From positions 1-10,444 of the forward strand of contig JASHPV010000011.1 of assembly GCA_030037875.1 (NCBI GenBank): a stretch of 10,444 bases of DNA, written 5' to 3'. The stretch is from Thermoplasmata archaeon (GTDB taxonomy: Archaea > Thermoplasmatota > Thermoplasmata > Lutacidiplasmatales > UBA184). Below, piece by piece: positions 1 through 6,924 of the stretch. Below the pieces are notes generated by a model, which was not told where the DNA came from, did not search any database, and was given only the letters and a program-made list of their open reading frames with translations. Position 1 is the stretch's first letter; each line of letters opens with the position of its first letter. Made by a program: the position numbers and the translations under genes.

Positions 1-1
1 C

Positions 2-877
2 CTTCGCGACGTCACCGTCGAGATCCCCAGTACTCACTGGGACGAGATCGGCGGATTGGACCGCGTGAAGCAAGAGCTTCGCGAGTCAGTAGAACTCCCA
101 TTCCGGAATCCCCAAGTGTACACTCACATGGGAATCGAGCCGGTGCGGGGGATCCTCCTCTACGGACCACCCGGCGTCGGGAAGACGTTGCTCGCCAAGG
201 CCGCCGCCACCGAGAGCCAAGCGAATTTCATTTCGGTGAAAGGCCCCGAGATCATGTCGAAGTGGGTGGGGGAGAGCGAGAAAGCGATCCGGGTCATTTT
301 CAAGAAGGCCCGCCAGGCATCGCCCTCGATCGTCTTCATCGACGAGATCGACGCGATCGCTCCTCGCCGGGGTCTCCAAACCTCCAGCGGCGTTACTGAA
401 CGAATTGTGAACCAGCTCCTCACCTCGGTCGATGGGCTGGAATCGCTCGAACGGGTGCTCGTGCTGGCAGCCACCAACCGGCCCGACATCATCGACGAGG
501 CACTGTTGCGGACCGGACGGTTCGATCGGTTGCTCTACGTCGAGCCACCCAACATCACCGGTCGGCTCGAGATTCTCAAGGTCCACAGCCACAAGATGCC
601 TCTACAGGACGTCGACCTGGCAGAGATCGCTCAGCGGACCGACGGTTACGTCGGCAGCGACCTCGCGGCCCTTTGCCGAGAGGCCGGTCTCGTAGCCATC
701 CGCGAGAGCCTCACGGCGCGCAAGGTCACGATGCACCACTTTGATGAGGCGCTCAAGCTCGTGCGAGCCTCGGTGGACGCCGAAGCGCTCAAGTTTTACG
801 AAGAGTTCTCGAAGCAGCTCCTGCGCGAACGCGTCGCGCGGAAGCGCGAAGAGGCCGTCCAGGCCATTTACCGCTAA
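2..877 (+). CDS. cdc48: Cdc48/VAT-type AAA+ ATPase, C-terminal (D2) part, 5' truncated by window edge
   Basis: This is the C-terminal part of an archaeal Cdc48 (VAT, p97-like) ATPase, a cytoplasmic hexameric unfoldase that uses ATP to pull apart substrates, often for the 20S proteasome. The frame is open from base 2, before any start codon, and the first residues (VEIP, then WDEIGGLDRVKQEL) match the entry into the D2 domain, so the N-domain and D1 lie outside the window. Visible motifs are Walker A GPPGVGKT (164-187), pore-loop SKWVGES, Walker B IVFIDEID (329-352), sensor 1 AATNRPD, the arginine-finger region LLRTGRFDR and sensor 2 GSDLAALCREA. A basic helix follows and the protein ends AIYR, a hydrophobic-Tyr-X terminus of the kind that docks proteasomal ATPases on the 20S core. 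The usual LLRPGRFDR has Thr in place of Pro. The family call is firm; the proteasome role is inference. Confidence 0.95.
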   Translation, partial: LRDVTVEIPSTHWDEIGGLDRVKQELRESVELPFRNPQVYTHMGIEPVRGILLYGPPGVGKTLLAKAAATESQANFISVKGPEIMSKWVGESEKAIRVIFKKARQASPSIVFIDEIDAIAPRRGLQTSSGVTERIVNQLLTSVDGLESLERVLVLAATNRPDIIDEALLRTGRFDRLLYVEPPNITGRLEILKVHSHKMPLQDVDLAEIAQRTDGYVGSDLAALCREAGLVAIRESLTARKVTMHHFDEALKLVRASVDAEALKFYEEFSKQLLRERVARKREEAVQAIYR

Positions 878-894
878 TCCGGGACCCTCCGGAC

Positions 895-916
895 CGCTCC
901 GGATTTTGCCGGAGCG
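895..916 (+). terminator. Perfect 8-bp hairpin after cdc48
   Basis: CGCTCCGG (895-902), a six-base loop ATTTTG, then CCGGAGCG (909-916) form a perfect inverted repeat 18 bases after the cdc48 stop. It could mark the 3' end of the cdc48 transcript. No U-run follows, and archaeal termination usually relies on U-tracts rather than hairpins, so the terminator reading is tentative. Confidence 0.35.
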
Positions 917-942
917 TCGCACGGCGAAAACATGTCTCCTTC

Positions 943-960
943 GGCGAGCAAGCTATATGT
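943..960 (+). promoter_or_regulatory. Putative TATA box and BRE for the PKD surface-protein gene
   Basis: TATAT at 954-958 is preceded by a purine-containing stretch (GAGCAAGC) that could serve as the TFB recognition element. Transcription would start about 25 bases downstream, near 981-986, leaving a leader of roughly 30-45 bases before the GTG at 1015 or the ATG at 1027. It is the only AT-rich patch in the 137-base gap. Confidence 0.5.
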
Positions 961-985
961 AGAGGGGCTGGGTTCGCGCCCGAGT

Positions 986-1006
986 CTCGGCGGAGAAACC
1001 GCCGGG
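986..1006 (+). other. Hairpin in the predicted 5' leader of the PKD surface-protein gene
   Basis: CGGCGG (988-993), loop AGAAA, CCGCCG (999-1004) pair perfectly, and one wobble plus one Watson-Crick pair extend the stem to 986-993/999-1006. It falls at the predicted transcript 5' end and ends 8 bases before the GTG start and 20 before the ATG. It could stabilise the mRNA or limit ribosome access. Confidence 0.4.
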
Positions 1007-1014
1007 CCGGCAGA

Positions 1015-4000
1015 GTGAAAAACGGTATGGGTGGCAGGCTACCGCGCGGTCTGCGGCACGCCTTGTTGGCCCTCGCGTTGGTGCTGGTGACCCTCGCATC
1101 GGTCACCTCGCTTCCCGGGGCCCTGGCGTCGTCGCCGAACTACGTGATCGTGGGACAGGTGTTGCAACCGAACGGCTTTGGCGTCCCCAGCGGCGTCACC
1201 GTTCAGTTGACCTCGTCCGCGACACACGCGGTCTATACCACCACCACCGGCTCGAAGGGCAATTTCACCTTCAACTCGGCCAATACGAACGGGGCTCTCG
1301 CCGTCGGCTGGTGGGGTCTCTCCGTCCAGCCACAGGGCGGCATCGTCTCCTCGGGCTGCCCCGTAGGGAGCATTGGCAAGTGCGCAGTTCTGCCCGCGAG
1401 TTCCGCGCCGCAGTACTACTGGGAGAGCGCCGCGAACCTGACTACCTCGGTCTCCCGAACGATCACCGACGTGACGGTGGTAGGATACACGACGACGATC
1501 AATGCCACCGTTAAGCTCGGTACCGCCCCCATATCGGGTGGCACCGTCGAGCTGATCTCGCCCGACTTCCCAGGCGTCGCGCTCTCGGAGAATACGACCA
1601 ACGCCTCCGGCGTGACGACGTTCCCCGCACCCGCGGGGAACTGGTTGCTCTACACAGTTGCGCCCGGCAGTCCGAGCCAGTTCAACTACACGACCGTGAC
1701 CGTCCCCAGCTCCGGGACCTATCATGTGGCGATTCAGATCAACAACGACTACGTCTTTGGTTCGATCTACAGCTCGACCGGGGGCCTGGAGGCCGCCGGC
1801 TTCAACCAGACCCTGATCGACACGACGAGCGGTGCGTACCAGTATAGTACGTACTCCCAGTACAGCCCCACCGGGTATTCCTACGCCGTGGGGGCGTATC
1901 CCGCGGGATTCTCTGGGTCGGGAACCGAGACGTTCCAGTTGATCCTCGCACCGATCGGCTACGCGCCGGCCTTCGTGGACCTCTCCATCCCGGCCGAAAG
2001 TGGGCAGGTCCATAACGTGGTCGTGACGCCCATCGCTCCGCCCGCTGTCTACAACACGACCCTCAACTACAGCTCCGGAGCCGGGGGCACCCGCTTCGGT
2101 CTGCTCAATGTGACCACGGTCGCCTCCTTGGGCAACTACTCGGTGTTTCCGGACCTTCCCAACGCGAGCGTCGGCCAGCTCTGGGGCCAGCTCGCGCTCG
2201 ACTTCCAGCACTCCCTTACCCTGACCAATGCCACCTTCGCCAGCGATGTGGTCCCCTGGATCCAAGCCCAGGGACCGTTCTTCCCCGCAGGGCAGGACAA
2301 CGCGCTGATCAACGGCAGCACCTTCGGACAGCCCACGAACTACACGACCCAGCACCCCAACCCGGGCATCACGGGCGGCTACGCGGCGAGCTACACCCTG
2401 GCGAGCACGCAGGGCCTATCGATGAGCTGGAACCAGGTCTACAATGTCACCAGCGGTCTCGCGAAGGGCGGTACGACCAGCCCGTACACGATCGCGTTCA
2501 ATTACCGGCACCCGACCAACGGCCAGTCGATCAACTACACAGTAGTGCTGCCCAAGGGATACGTCCTGAAGGCCGGAACTCCGGCGCCGCCGGGTTCGAA
2601 GCTCATCGCGGGAGGACCCGCGGGCACGTGGACCAAATTCTACTTGATCTCCAAGCCCTCGACGACCGCCTACAATACGGCGAACTTCACCGTAGTGAAG
2701 TACGGAACCATCTCGGCGCGCCTCAACGTCACGGTTCCGAGCTTCACGTTCTCTACGAAGAACGTGCTCAACGAATCCCGGACCAATTACACGGTGGTCG
2801 TGGGCCAGGGAGAGAACCTCACCTTCTCGGCCCTCAACTCCACGTATCCCGCCGGCACCAACGGCTCCGCGTTCGCGTGGACCTTCGGGGACGGCGGGAT
2901 GAGCGCCACGAGCCAGCCTACCACCCACCACATCTACACGACGACGGGCAAGTTCGTCGGGACGTTGAACGTCACGTCATCGGGCGGCCTGACCAATCAG
3001 ATCAGCTTCACCGTCTATGTCGGCGACGAATCGCCGACGGTCCGAATCAACGGCAATTGGACGGCGGCGGAGAACAAGACCGTTGGAGGCCACCAGTATG
3101 TGCTCCTGAATTGGTCGGACAGCCTAACTTTCAACCTCACGGGAAGCTTCTCTACGCTCTACTCGGGCGCTCCAGTGGAAGGAGTGATCTCGGACGCGGT
3201 ATGGAACGTGACGAGCCACAACTTCTCCTATCAAATCGCGAACTACTCGGCGGGGGCCGGTGCGAATACCAGTACCCCCGTGAGCTACAGCTTCGAGGGG
3301 GCCGGTAACTTCCTCACCGCGGGTCTCGTGGACGGCAATTCGGTCCCCTTCAAGGGCTGGCAGTACAACCTGACTCTGACCGTGTGGGATGGCCAGGGCC
3401 ACTACGCTACCGCCGTGCTGGTCGTCCTCGTGCGCGACACGGAGAAGCCGATTCCCGTCGTCCAGGCCTACAACGCCGCCGGGAACCTGATCCCGAGCTC
3501 GGGCATCACGGAGGGCCCGAACGGCTACATCTATGTCCGATTCACCGGCAAGAACTCGAGCGCCCCGCACAACGGGTCGATCTCCGCCTATTCGTGGATC
3601 GTGAACAACACCGGCAACAGCTCGTTCCACGTGACCAACTCGAACGAGACCTGGGCCGACAACCTGCCGCCCCAGCTGAAGCCGTACACCGTCAACCTCA
3701 CGGTCACCGACCTCGCCGGGAACACCGCCTACACCCACTATCTGCTGTCGGTCGCGTACAACACGACCACGCGTCCGATTCTTACCCTCGCGAACGAGAC
3801 GGGGCCAACCGCCATGACCGCCGGAACGTCCTACACGTGGTGGTTCAACATCACCAACACTGGCGGCCGCCTATCGACGGCCCGAAACGTGGAGCTCCTG
3901 GTCTCCTTGACGAGCCAGACCGCCACCGCGCCCGGGGGCAACACCGCGGGCACACCGGAAACGGTCAAGTTCTACAACGTGACGAACGGCGCGGTCGGCA

Positions 4001-4350
4001 CCACCCTCCTCACCGCCCCGATCGAGCTTGTTTGGAACCAGACGGTCCGGGCCGAGATCTCGATCACGCCGGCCGTGACGGGTAACAAGTATCTCTGGGG
4101 AAACGCCACCTGCAGCAATGGCTACAACTTCAAGACCAGCACGGAGTACGTTTCGGTCTCGATCAGCCAGAACCGGACCCAGCTCATAGAAGAGTACGTG
4201 GCCATCGGCGTTGGCGCCGTGGTCGTCATCGTCGCCCTGATCCTGCTGTTCCGATACCGAAGGAAGGCCGCGGCGGCGCCCGCGAAGGGCGGCGGCCGGC
4301 TCGAACGCGGCGGGTCCTCTTCCAAGGACGAAGACGAGGACGAAGAGTAG
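1015..4350 (+). CDS. Large secreted PKD/Ig-like surface protein with C-terminal membrane anchor
   Basis: A 1111-residue cell-surface protein of unknown specific role. A signal peptide spans residues 1-38 (basic start, Leu/Ala/Val-rich core, ALA before SSPN). Beta-rich modules follow: carboxypeptidase-regulatory or CNA-B-like Ig folds at about 42-110, 155-240 and 243-340; a PKD domain at about 590-675 with its hallmark WTFGDGG (622-628); further Ig-like repeats at about 676-915; and a CARDB-like segment at about 917-1055. One transmembrane helix (about 1062-1082) is followed by a basic, then acidic cytoplasmic tail ending DEDEDEE. I count about 47 Asn-X-Ser/Thr sequons by eye, so it is probably heavily N-glycosylated. 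Only three cysteines are evident, two of them at about residues 115 and 123. The family suggests adhesion or S-layer association. The GTG at 1015 has no clear ribosome-binding site; the ATG at 1027 also gives a good signal peptide and may be the true start. Confidence 0.88.
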   Translation: MKNGMGGRLPRGLRHALLALALVLVTLASVTSLPGALASSPNYVIVGQVLQPNGFGVPSGVTVQLTSSATHAVYTTTTGSKGNFTFNSANTNGALAVGWWGLSVQPQGGIVSSGCPVGSIGKCAVLPASSAPQYYWESAANLTTSVSRTITDVTVVGYTTTINATVKLGTAPISGGTVELISPDFPGVALSENTTNASGVTTFPAPAGNWLLYTVAPGSPSQFNYTTVTVPSSGTYHVAIQINNDYVFGSIYSSTGGLEAAGFNQTLIDTTSGAYQYSTYSQYSPTGYSYAVGAYPAGFSGSGTETFQLILAPIGYAPAFVDLSIPAESGQVHNVVVTPIAPPAVYNTTLNYSSGAGGTRFGLLNVTTVASLGNYSVFPDLPNASVGQLWGQLALDFQHSLTLTNATFASDVVPWIQAQGPFFPAGQDNALINGSTFGQPTNYTTQHPNPGITGGYAASYTLASTQGLSMSWNQVYNVTSGLAKGGTTSPYTIAFNYRHPTNGQSINYTVVLPKGYVLKAGTPAPPGSKLIAGGPAGTWTKFYLISKPSTTAYNTANFTVVKYGTISARLNVTVPSFTFSTKNVLNESRTNYTVVVGQGENLTFSALNSTYPAGTNGSAFAWTFGDGGMSATSQPTTHHIYTTTGKFVGTLNVTSSGGLTNQISFTVYVGDESPTVRINGNWTAAENKTVGGHQYVLLNWSDSLTFNLTGSFSTLYSGAPVEGVISDAVWNVTSHNFSYQIANYSAGAGANTSTPVSYSFEGAGNFLTAGLVDGNSVPFKGWQYNLTLTVWDGQGHYATAVLVVLVRDTEKPIPVVQAYNAAGNLIPSSGITEGPNGYIYVRFTGKNSSAPHNGSISAYSWIVNNTGNSSFHVTNSNETWADNLPPQLKPYTVNLTVTDLAGNTAYTHYLLSVAYNTTTRPILTLANETGPTAMTAGTSYTWWFNITNTGGRLSTARNVELLVSLTSQTATAPGGNTAGTPETVKFYNVTNGAVGTTLLTAPIELVWNQTVRAEISITPAVTGNKYLWGNATCSNGYNFKTSTEYVSVSISQNRTQLIEEYVAIGVGAVVVIVALILLFRYRRKAAAAPAKGGGRLERGGSSSKDEDEDEE

Positions 4351-4400
4351 TCCCGAATAACTGCCGGTCCACGAGTCTCGGTCGCGGGTCTTCCGGCCCC

Positions 4401-4414
4401 GGCAAGATTTTACG
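4401..4414 (+). promoter_or_regulatory. Weak TATA-like element before the 258-residue membrane protein
   Basis: AGATTTTAC (4405-4413) is the only AT-rich patch in the 97-base gap and lies about 38 bases before the ATG at 4448. It matches the archaeal TATA consensus poorly, so co-transcription from the preceding gene is also possible. Confidence 0.25.
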
Positions 4415-4447
4415 GGTCTGGTTCATTTCCGCGGCGGGGCTCCCACC

Positions 4448-5224
4448 ATGCAGCCCAACAGCGGCGCATCCGAAAATCCCCCTCCCCCACCCCCTCGGCG
4501 TCGGGGGATATGGGCGCTGGGCATCGTGATCGTTGCCCTCGTCGTGCTCGTCATTCTTCTGCCCGTTGCTTTCCCCCAGGTCGGGTATCGGATCCTTCCC
4601 AGTGTCACGTGTCGGGCCGGATCGCTGGTCGCGACGGAACAGTACTGGACCCCGGAGATCCTATTGAACTCCCCCTACCGCGGCGAAGCCTGGGGGAACC
4701 AGACCGTTGGCCCTAATATTGAAATGGGAGCCGACAATGGATCGGCCTCGGGCGGTTTCCGTCTCGATACTTGGTCTGTCTACACCGCAGAGAACGTCTC
4801 CTCGCTCACGAACACTCCGTGTTCGCAGCCGTACGTCGCCCAACTGACGAGCACGAGTGGAAGTTTCGCGTCCTTCCCGCTCTTGGCCGGTGGGAGCACT
4901 TCCGATGCCGCGGAAATGACCAGCTTTACTCACCTTGGCTATCAATCACTCTCCTTCTCTAACGGCTACGTGAACGACAATTTTGGCGGCACGGGTACCT
5001 GCTCTGGCTTACGGTACGCCACCACGGCTGACTCCGTCAGCTACCCCGTCGGGATTCCCTTCACGCACGCGGGGCAGACCTTCCAACTTCCCGGCTCCGT
5101 AGCCAGCCACGTCGCGTACTTCTACATCTTTCCCGGTGGGGGCAACTGGGACTTCTTCAATCCGCAAGCAGCGTCGCCCGCGTACGAAGGTGGTCTCGCG
5201 TTCAGTTACTCTAGTTGCCCGTAA
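4448..5224 (+). CDS. N-terminally anchored extracellular protein, no recognised family
   Basis: I do not recognise a family for this 258-residue protein. It begins with a short polar segment carrying six consecutive prolines, then three arginines, then a strongly hydrophobic helix at about residues 21-42 (IWALGIVIVALVVLVILLP). The arginines before the helix favour a signal-anchor with the short N-terminus in the cytoplasm and the remaining roughly 215 residues outside. That domain is rich in Ser, Gly, Tyr and aromatic residues, has a few N-glycosylation sequons, and holds four cysteines (SVTC, NTPC, GTCS and the terminal SSCP) that could form two disulfides. The ATG at 4448 is chosen because a GGGG run lies about 8 bases upstream. 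It sits 97 bases after the PKD protein gene on the same strand, which suggests shared envelope work. The last 19 bases before rpoN form a short convergent gap. Confidence 0.8.
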   Translation: MQPNSGASENPPPPPPRRRGIWALGIVIVALVVLVILLPVAFPQVGYRILPSVTCRAGSLVATEQYWTPEILLNSPYRGEAWGNQTVGPNIEMGADNGSASGGFRLDTWSVYTAENVSSLTNTPCSQPYVAQLTSTSGSFASFPLLAGGSTSDAAEMTSFTHLGYQSLSFSNGYVNDNFGGTGTCSGLRYATTADSVSYPVGIPFTHAGQTFQLPGSVASHVAYFYIFPGGGNWDFFNPQAASPAYEGGLAFSYSSCP

Positions 5225-5243
5225 GCGGATCCGACCGGGCGGT

Positions 5244-5441
5244 TTAACCGTACGGCCCAACGTCGTCGAGGAGATCGACGTGGGTCAGGATCATGCGCCG
5301 GCAGCAGTATCGGCGCAACCCTAACGCATCGAGCACGGCGCCCGGAGCTTCTCCCCGGGCCGTTCGCTCCTGGAACTGGTCCCAGGTGTGCCCGATCACG
5401 TTGCCGCAGGTGAAACAGCGGACCGGAACCATTAGCGTCAT
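5244..5441 (-). CDS. rpoN: DNA-directed RNA polymerase subunit N
   Basis: This is the 65-residue archaeal RNA polymerase subunit N, the counterpart of eukaryotic RPB10, a small zinc protein on the assembly platform with subunits D and L. It is unrelated to bacterial sigma-54, which shares the symbol. The zinc ligands are C9 and C12 in VRCFTCG and the adjacent C46-C47 in RRYCCRRM; LDALGLRRYCCRRMILTHVDL is the family signature core, shown here only in its key residues. The ATG at 5441 is preferred over the ATG at 5432 because AAGGGGG lies six bases upstream of it. It begins 19 bases after the rps9 stop, with its ribosome-binding site next to that stop, and it closes the operon. The usual following gene rpoK is absent here. 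Confidence 0.96.
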   Translation of the reverse strand: MTLMVPVRCFTCGNVIGHTWDQFQERTARGEAPGAVLDALGLRRYCCRRMILTHVDLLDDVGPYG

Positions 5442-5460
5442 CGAATTCCCCCTTGATCGC

Positions 5461-5868
5461 TCACCGGTACGATTTCTGCCGGCGCGCCCGGGCCCCGCGA
5501 CCCCCTGGGCGCTTCGGCAGCTTCCGCCGGGGGTCGTTTACCACGAGGCTCCGGTCGTAGTGCTTGAACGTCTCCCGAAGCTGCTCGTCCTTGAGCCAGG
5601 TGATGAGTCCCCGGGCGATCGCCGTTCGAGCGGCGGCGGCTTGCCCGGCGACCCCGCCCCCGGCCAGATACACATCGATGTCGACACCTTTCCAGCGCTC
5701 CCCGATCATGAGGAGCGGCTCGGAGATCTTCTCGCGCGCAAAGACCGGTTCGTAGATCTCGAGAGGACACCGGTTGACGTGGACTCGCCCGATGCCCTTG
5801 GTGAACGTGGCACGGGCCATCGCCGCCTTCCGCTTGCCCGTCGTGATGAGGGCCGGAGGAGTCTTCAT
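5461..5868 (-). CDS. rps9: Small ribosomal subunit protein uS9
   Basis: A 135-residue uS9, whose C-terminal tail reaches the P-site tRNA in the 30S subunit. The start GKRKAAMARAT, the middle AGGGVAGQAAAARTAIARGL and the terminal arginine-rich RRQKSYR are diagnostic; the Lys-Ser-Tyr-Arg end is conserved across all domains. Length is normal for archaea. Its ATG overlaps the rpl13 stop as ATGA (5865-5868 on the minus strand), a classic sign of translational coupling, and a GGGGG run lies about 8 bases upstream. There is no truncation or oddity. Confidence 0.97.
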   Translation of the reverse strand: MKTPPALITTGKRKAAMARATFTKGIGRVHVNRCPLEIYEPVFAREKISEPLLMIGERWKGVDIDVYLAGGGVAGQAAAARTAIARGLITWLKDEQLRETFKHYDRSLVVNDPRRKLPKRPGGRGARARRQKSYR

Positions 5869-6317
5869 ACGCGGGCCCCCAGAAGCCGCGAAATCTCTTC
5901 AAGGGTCAGTGGCGAGCGGAGAGTCGGACGAACCTGCGCATCCGGCAGGCTGCTCGCCGATACGTTGGCATACGTCTCGGGGCAGCCGATGTACACCGCC
6001 AGGCGGTCGAAAGCCGCCTTGCCGCGACTCTTGAGATGCGGCACCATCCCGCGTACGGCCCGGCGGAAGATGCGGTCGGGGTTCCGGGGGAAATGGGGGC
6101 CGCTACGGACGGAGCCCCGTGCCCGGTTGGCCCGGTATGTCTCGAGCACCGAGGCGCGGGAACCGGTGACCACGGCCTTCTCGGCCCGGATGACCACGAT
6201 GTTCTCTCCGGCGAGGAGACGTTGGGCGATCAAGCTTGCCGCCCGTCCCATGACCAATCCGGAGGCGTCGATCACCGTCGGAGCAGACTGGCTGTCCGGC
6301 TTGGAAGGTTCAGGCAA
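5865..6317 (-). CDS. rpl13: Large ribosomal subunit protein uL13
   Basis: A uL13 of 150 residues in the 50S subunit. Recognisable motifs are VIDASGLVMGRAAS near the start, ENIVVIRAEKAVVTG, and the archaeal RAVRGMVPHLKSRGKAAFDRL followed by VYIGCP, given here as landmark residues. The start is a TTG at 6317, overlapping the rpl18e stop by eight bases. AGGGGG lies nine bases upstream, which supports it. The first 14 residues form a Pro/Ser-rich extension absent from many archaeal uL13 proteins, so a GTG at 6275 (the Val of VIDAS) is a possible shorter start. Operon position between rpl18e and rps9 is the standard archaeal order. Confidence 0.95.
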   Translation of the reverse strand: MPEPSKPDSQSAPTVIDASGLVMGRAASLIAQRLLAGENIVVIRAEKAVVTGSRASVLETYRANRARGSVRSGPHFPRNPDRIFRRAVRGMVPHLKSRGKAAFDRLAVYIGCPETYANVSASSLPDAQVRPTLRSPLTLEEISRLLGARV

Positions 6318-6675
6318 GGAGTCGTACCCCCTTCCCGTCCGGGTGGCTCTTCACGAGGTCGGAGATCGAAAGAGCGCTGCCGCCGGCGGCGCGGACCTTT
6401 GACCGGGCCTCCGACGAATAGGAAATCGCCCCGATCGTGAGAGCTTTGGTCAGGTTGCCCTCGGCGAGAAGCTTCCCCGGGACCAGAATCGTTTCCTGGG
6501 GCTCCGCCAACCGCTCGAGATGACCCACATTGAGTGGAAAAACCTGATGACGGGGACGGGATAGGCGCTCCGCGGCTGCCCGCCAGACCGGGGCCTGGTG
6601 GGCCTTCGCGGCCTTTTTGAGCTCGATGATCACCCGGGCGAGCTCCGGGTTTTCCTTGCGAATAACGGCGGACAT
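6310..6675 (-). CDS. rpl18e: Large ribosomal subunit protein eL18 (archaeal L18e)
   Basis: A 121-residue L18e, an archaeal/eukaryotic 50S protein with no close bacterial counterpart. It shows KENPELARVIIELKKAA at the start, VWRAAAERLSRPRHQ, the VNVGHL-like PLNVGHLERLA, ETILVPGKLLAEG and the closing GKGVRLLA. The frame stays open upstream to an ATG at 6741, but the ATG at 6675 is the better start: it gives the family's normal length, and a TATA box is centred 32 bases upstream, placing the transcript start within about 6-8 bases of the codon. No ribosome-binding site is visible, consistent with a leaderless first gene. It heads the rpl18e-rpl13-rps9-rpoN operon. Confidence 0.96.
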   Translation of the reverse strand: MSAVIRKENPELARVIIELKKAAKAHQAPVWRAAAERLSRPRHQVFPLNVGHLERLAEPQETILVPGKLLAEGNLTKALTIGAISYSSEARSKVRAAGGSALSISDLVKSHPDGKGVRLLA

Positions 6676-6702
6676 GCGGGGAGGCCGCTCGACCCGGGTC
6701 CT

Positions 6703-6722
6703 CGATATAAGCATTGCCGAAC
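6703..6722 (-). promoter_or_regulatory. TATA box of the ribosomal operon
   Basis: On the minus strand TTATAT (6710-6705) is preceded by GGCAATGC, a plausible TFB element. Its centre is 32 bases from the rpl18e ATG at 6675, so transcription is predicted to begin at about 6682 and the first gene is nearly leaderless. Confidence 0.7.
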
Positions 6723-6880
6723 CGATTGGACGTTGCCCCACCGCTACGGCGGAAGGCTGGCGCGCCTATGAGGCCCCGCGAACCGAAATCCATTCGTTGC
6801 AATCGATTTCGAGCATCGGGACTTACCCGTTTCGAACGCAGAGTCTTCGGCGAGATTTCCCGATTCCGCTGGCGGCTAAC
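6723..6880. other. Divergent intergenic region between rpl18e and the PRC-barrel gene
   Basis: About 160 bases between two outward-facing promoters. No protein or RNA gene is supported. Short inverted repeats are present, such as CGAAATC (6784-6790) with GATTTCG (6805-6811), and CGGG (6817-6820) with CCCG (6826-6829). They could be operators or chance matches. Confidence 0.4.
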
Positions 6881-6891
6881 GGTTAAATAGC
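6874..6891 (+). promoter_or_regulatory. TATA box of the PRC-barrel/glycosyltransferase unit
   Basis: GGTTAAATAG (6881-6890) preceded by GGCTAAC resembles an archaeal TATA box with a TFB element. It is centred about 39 bases before the ATG at 6925, giving a leader of about 13 bases that would just include the GAGGG ribosome-binding site at 6912-6916. Confidence 0.65.
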
Positions 6892-6924
6892 GACCTCCGC
6901 CATTTCGCCGCAGAGGGCCCCTTC

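Noticed and set aside
1039..2355. Long minus-strand open frame (438 codons) opposite the PKD protein gene
   Set aside because: It lies wholly antisense to a well-supported gene in GC-rich DNA; its translation is Gly/Arg/Val-rich with no recognisable domain, as expected of a shadow frame.
4470..4510. C-rich run with an inverted repeat near the start of the 258-residue protein gene
   Set aside because: It is the coding sequence of six prolines and three arginines, so composition explains the repeat.
5293..6402. Long plus-strand open frame (369 codons) across rpoN, rps9 and rpl13
   Set aside because: It is antisense to three certain ribosomal/polymerase genes and its Arg/Pro-rich translation has no domain.
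6798..6830. Possible tRNA T-arm (TCGAT, TTCGAGC loop, ATCGG) in the rpl18e upstream spacer
   Set aside because: A tRNA-Leu is found upstream of rpl18e in some archaea, so I looked, but no matching acceptor stem, D-arm or anticodon arm exists on either strand.
6617..6886. Plus-strand 89-codon frame over the rpl18e promoter
   Set aside because: It overlaps the start of rpl18e in antisense and the operon promoter, and shows no domain or ribosome-binding site.
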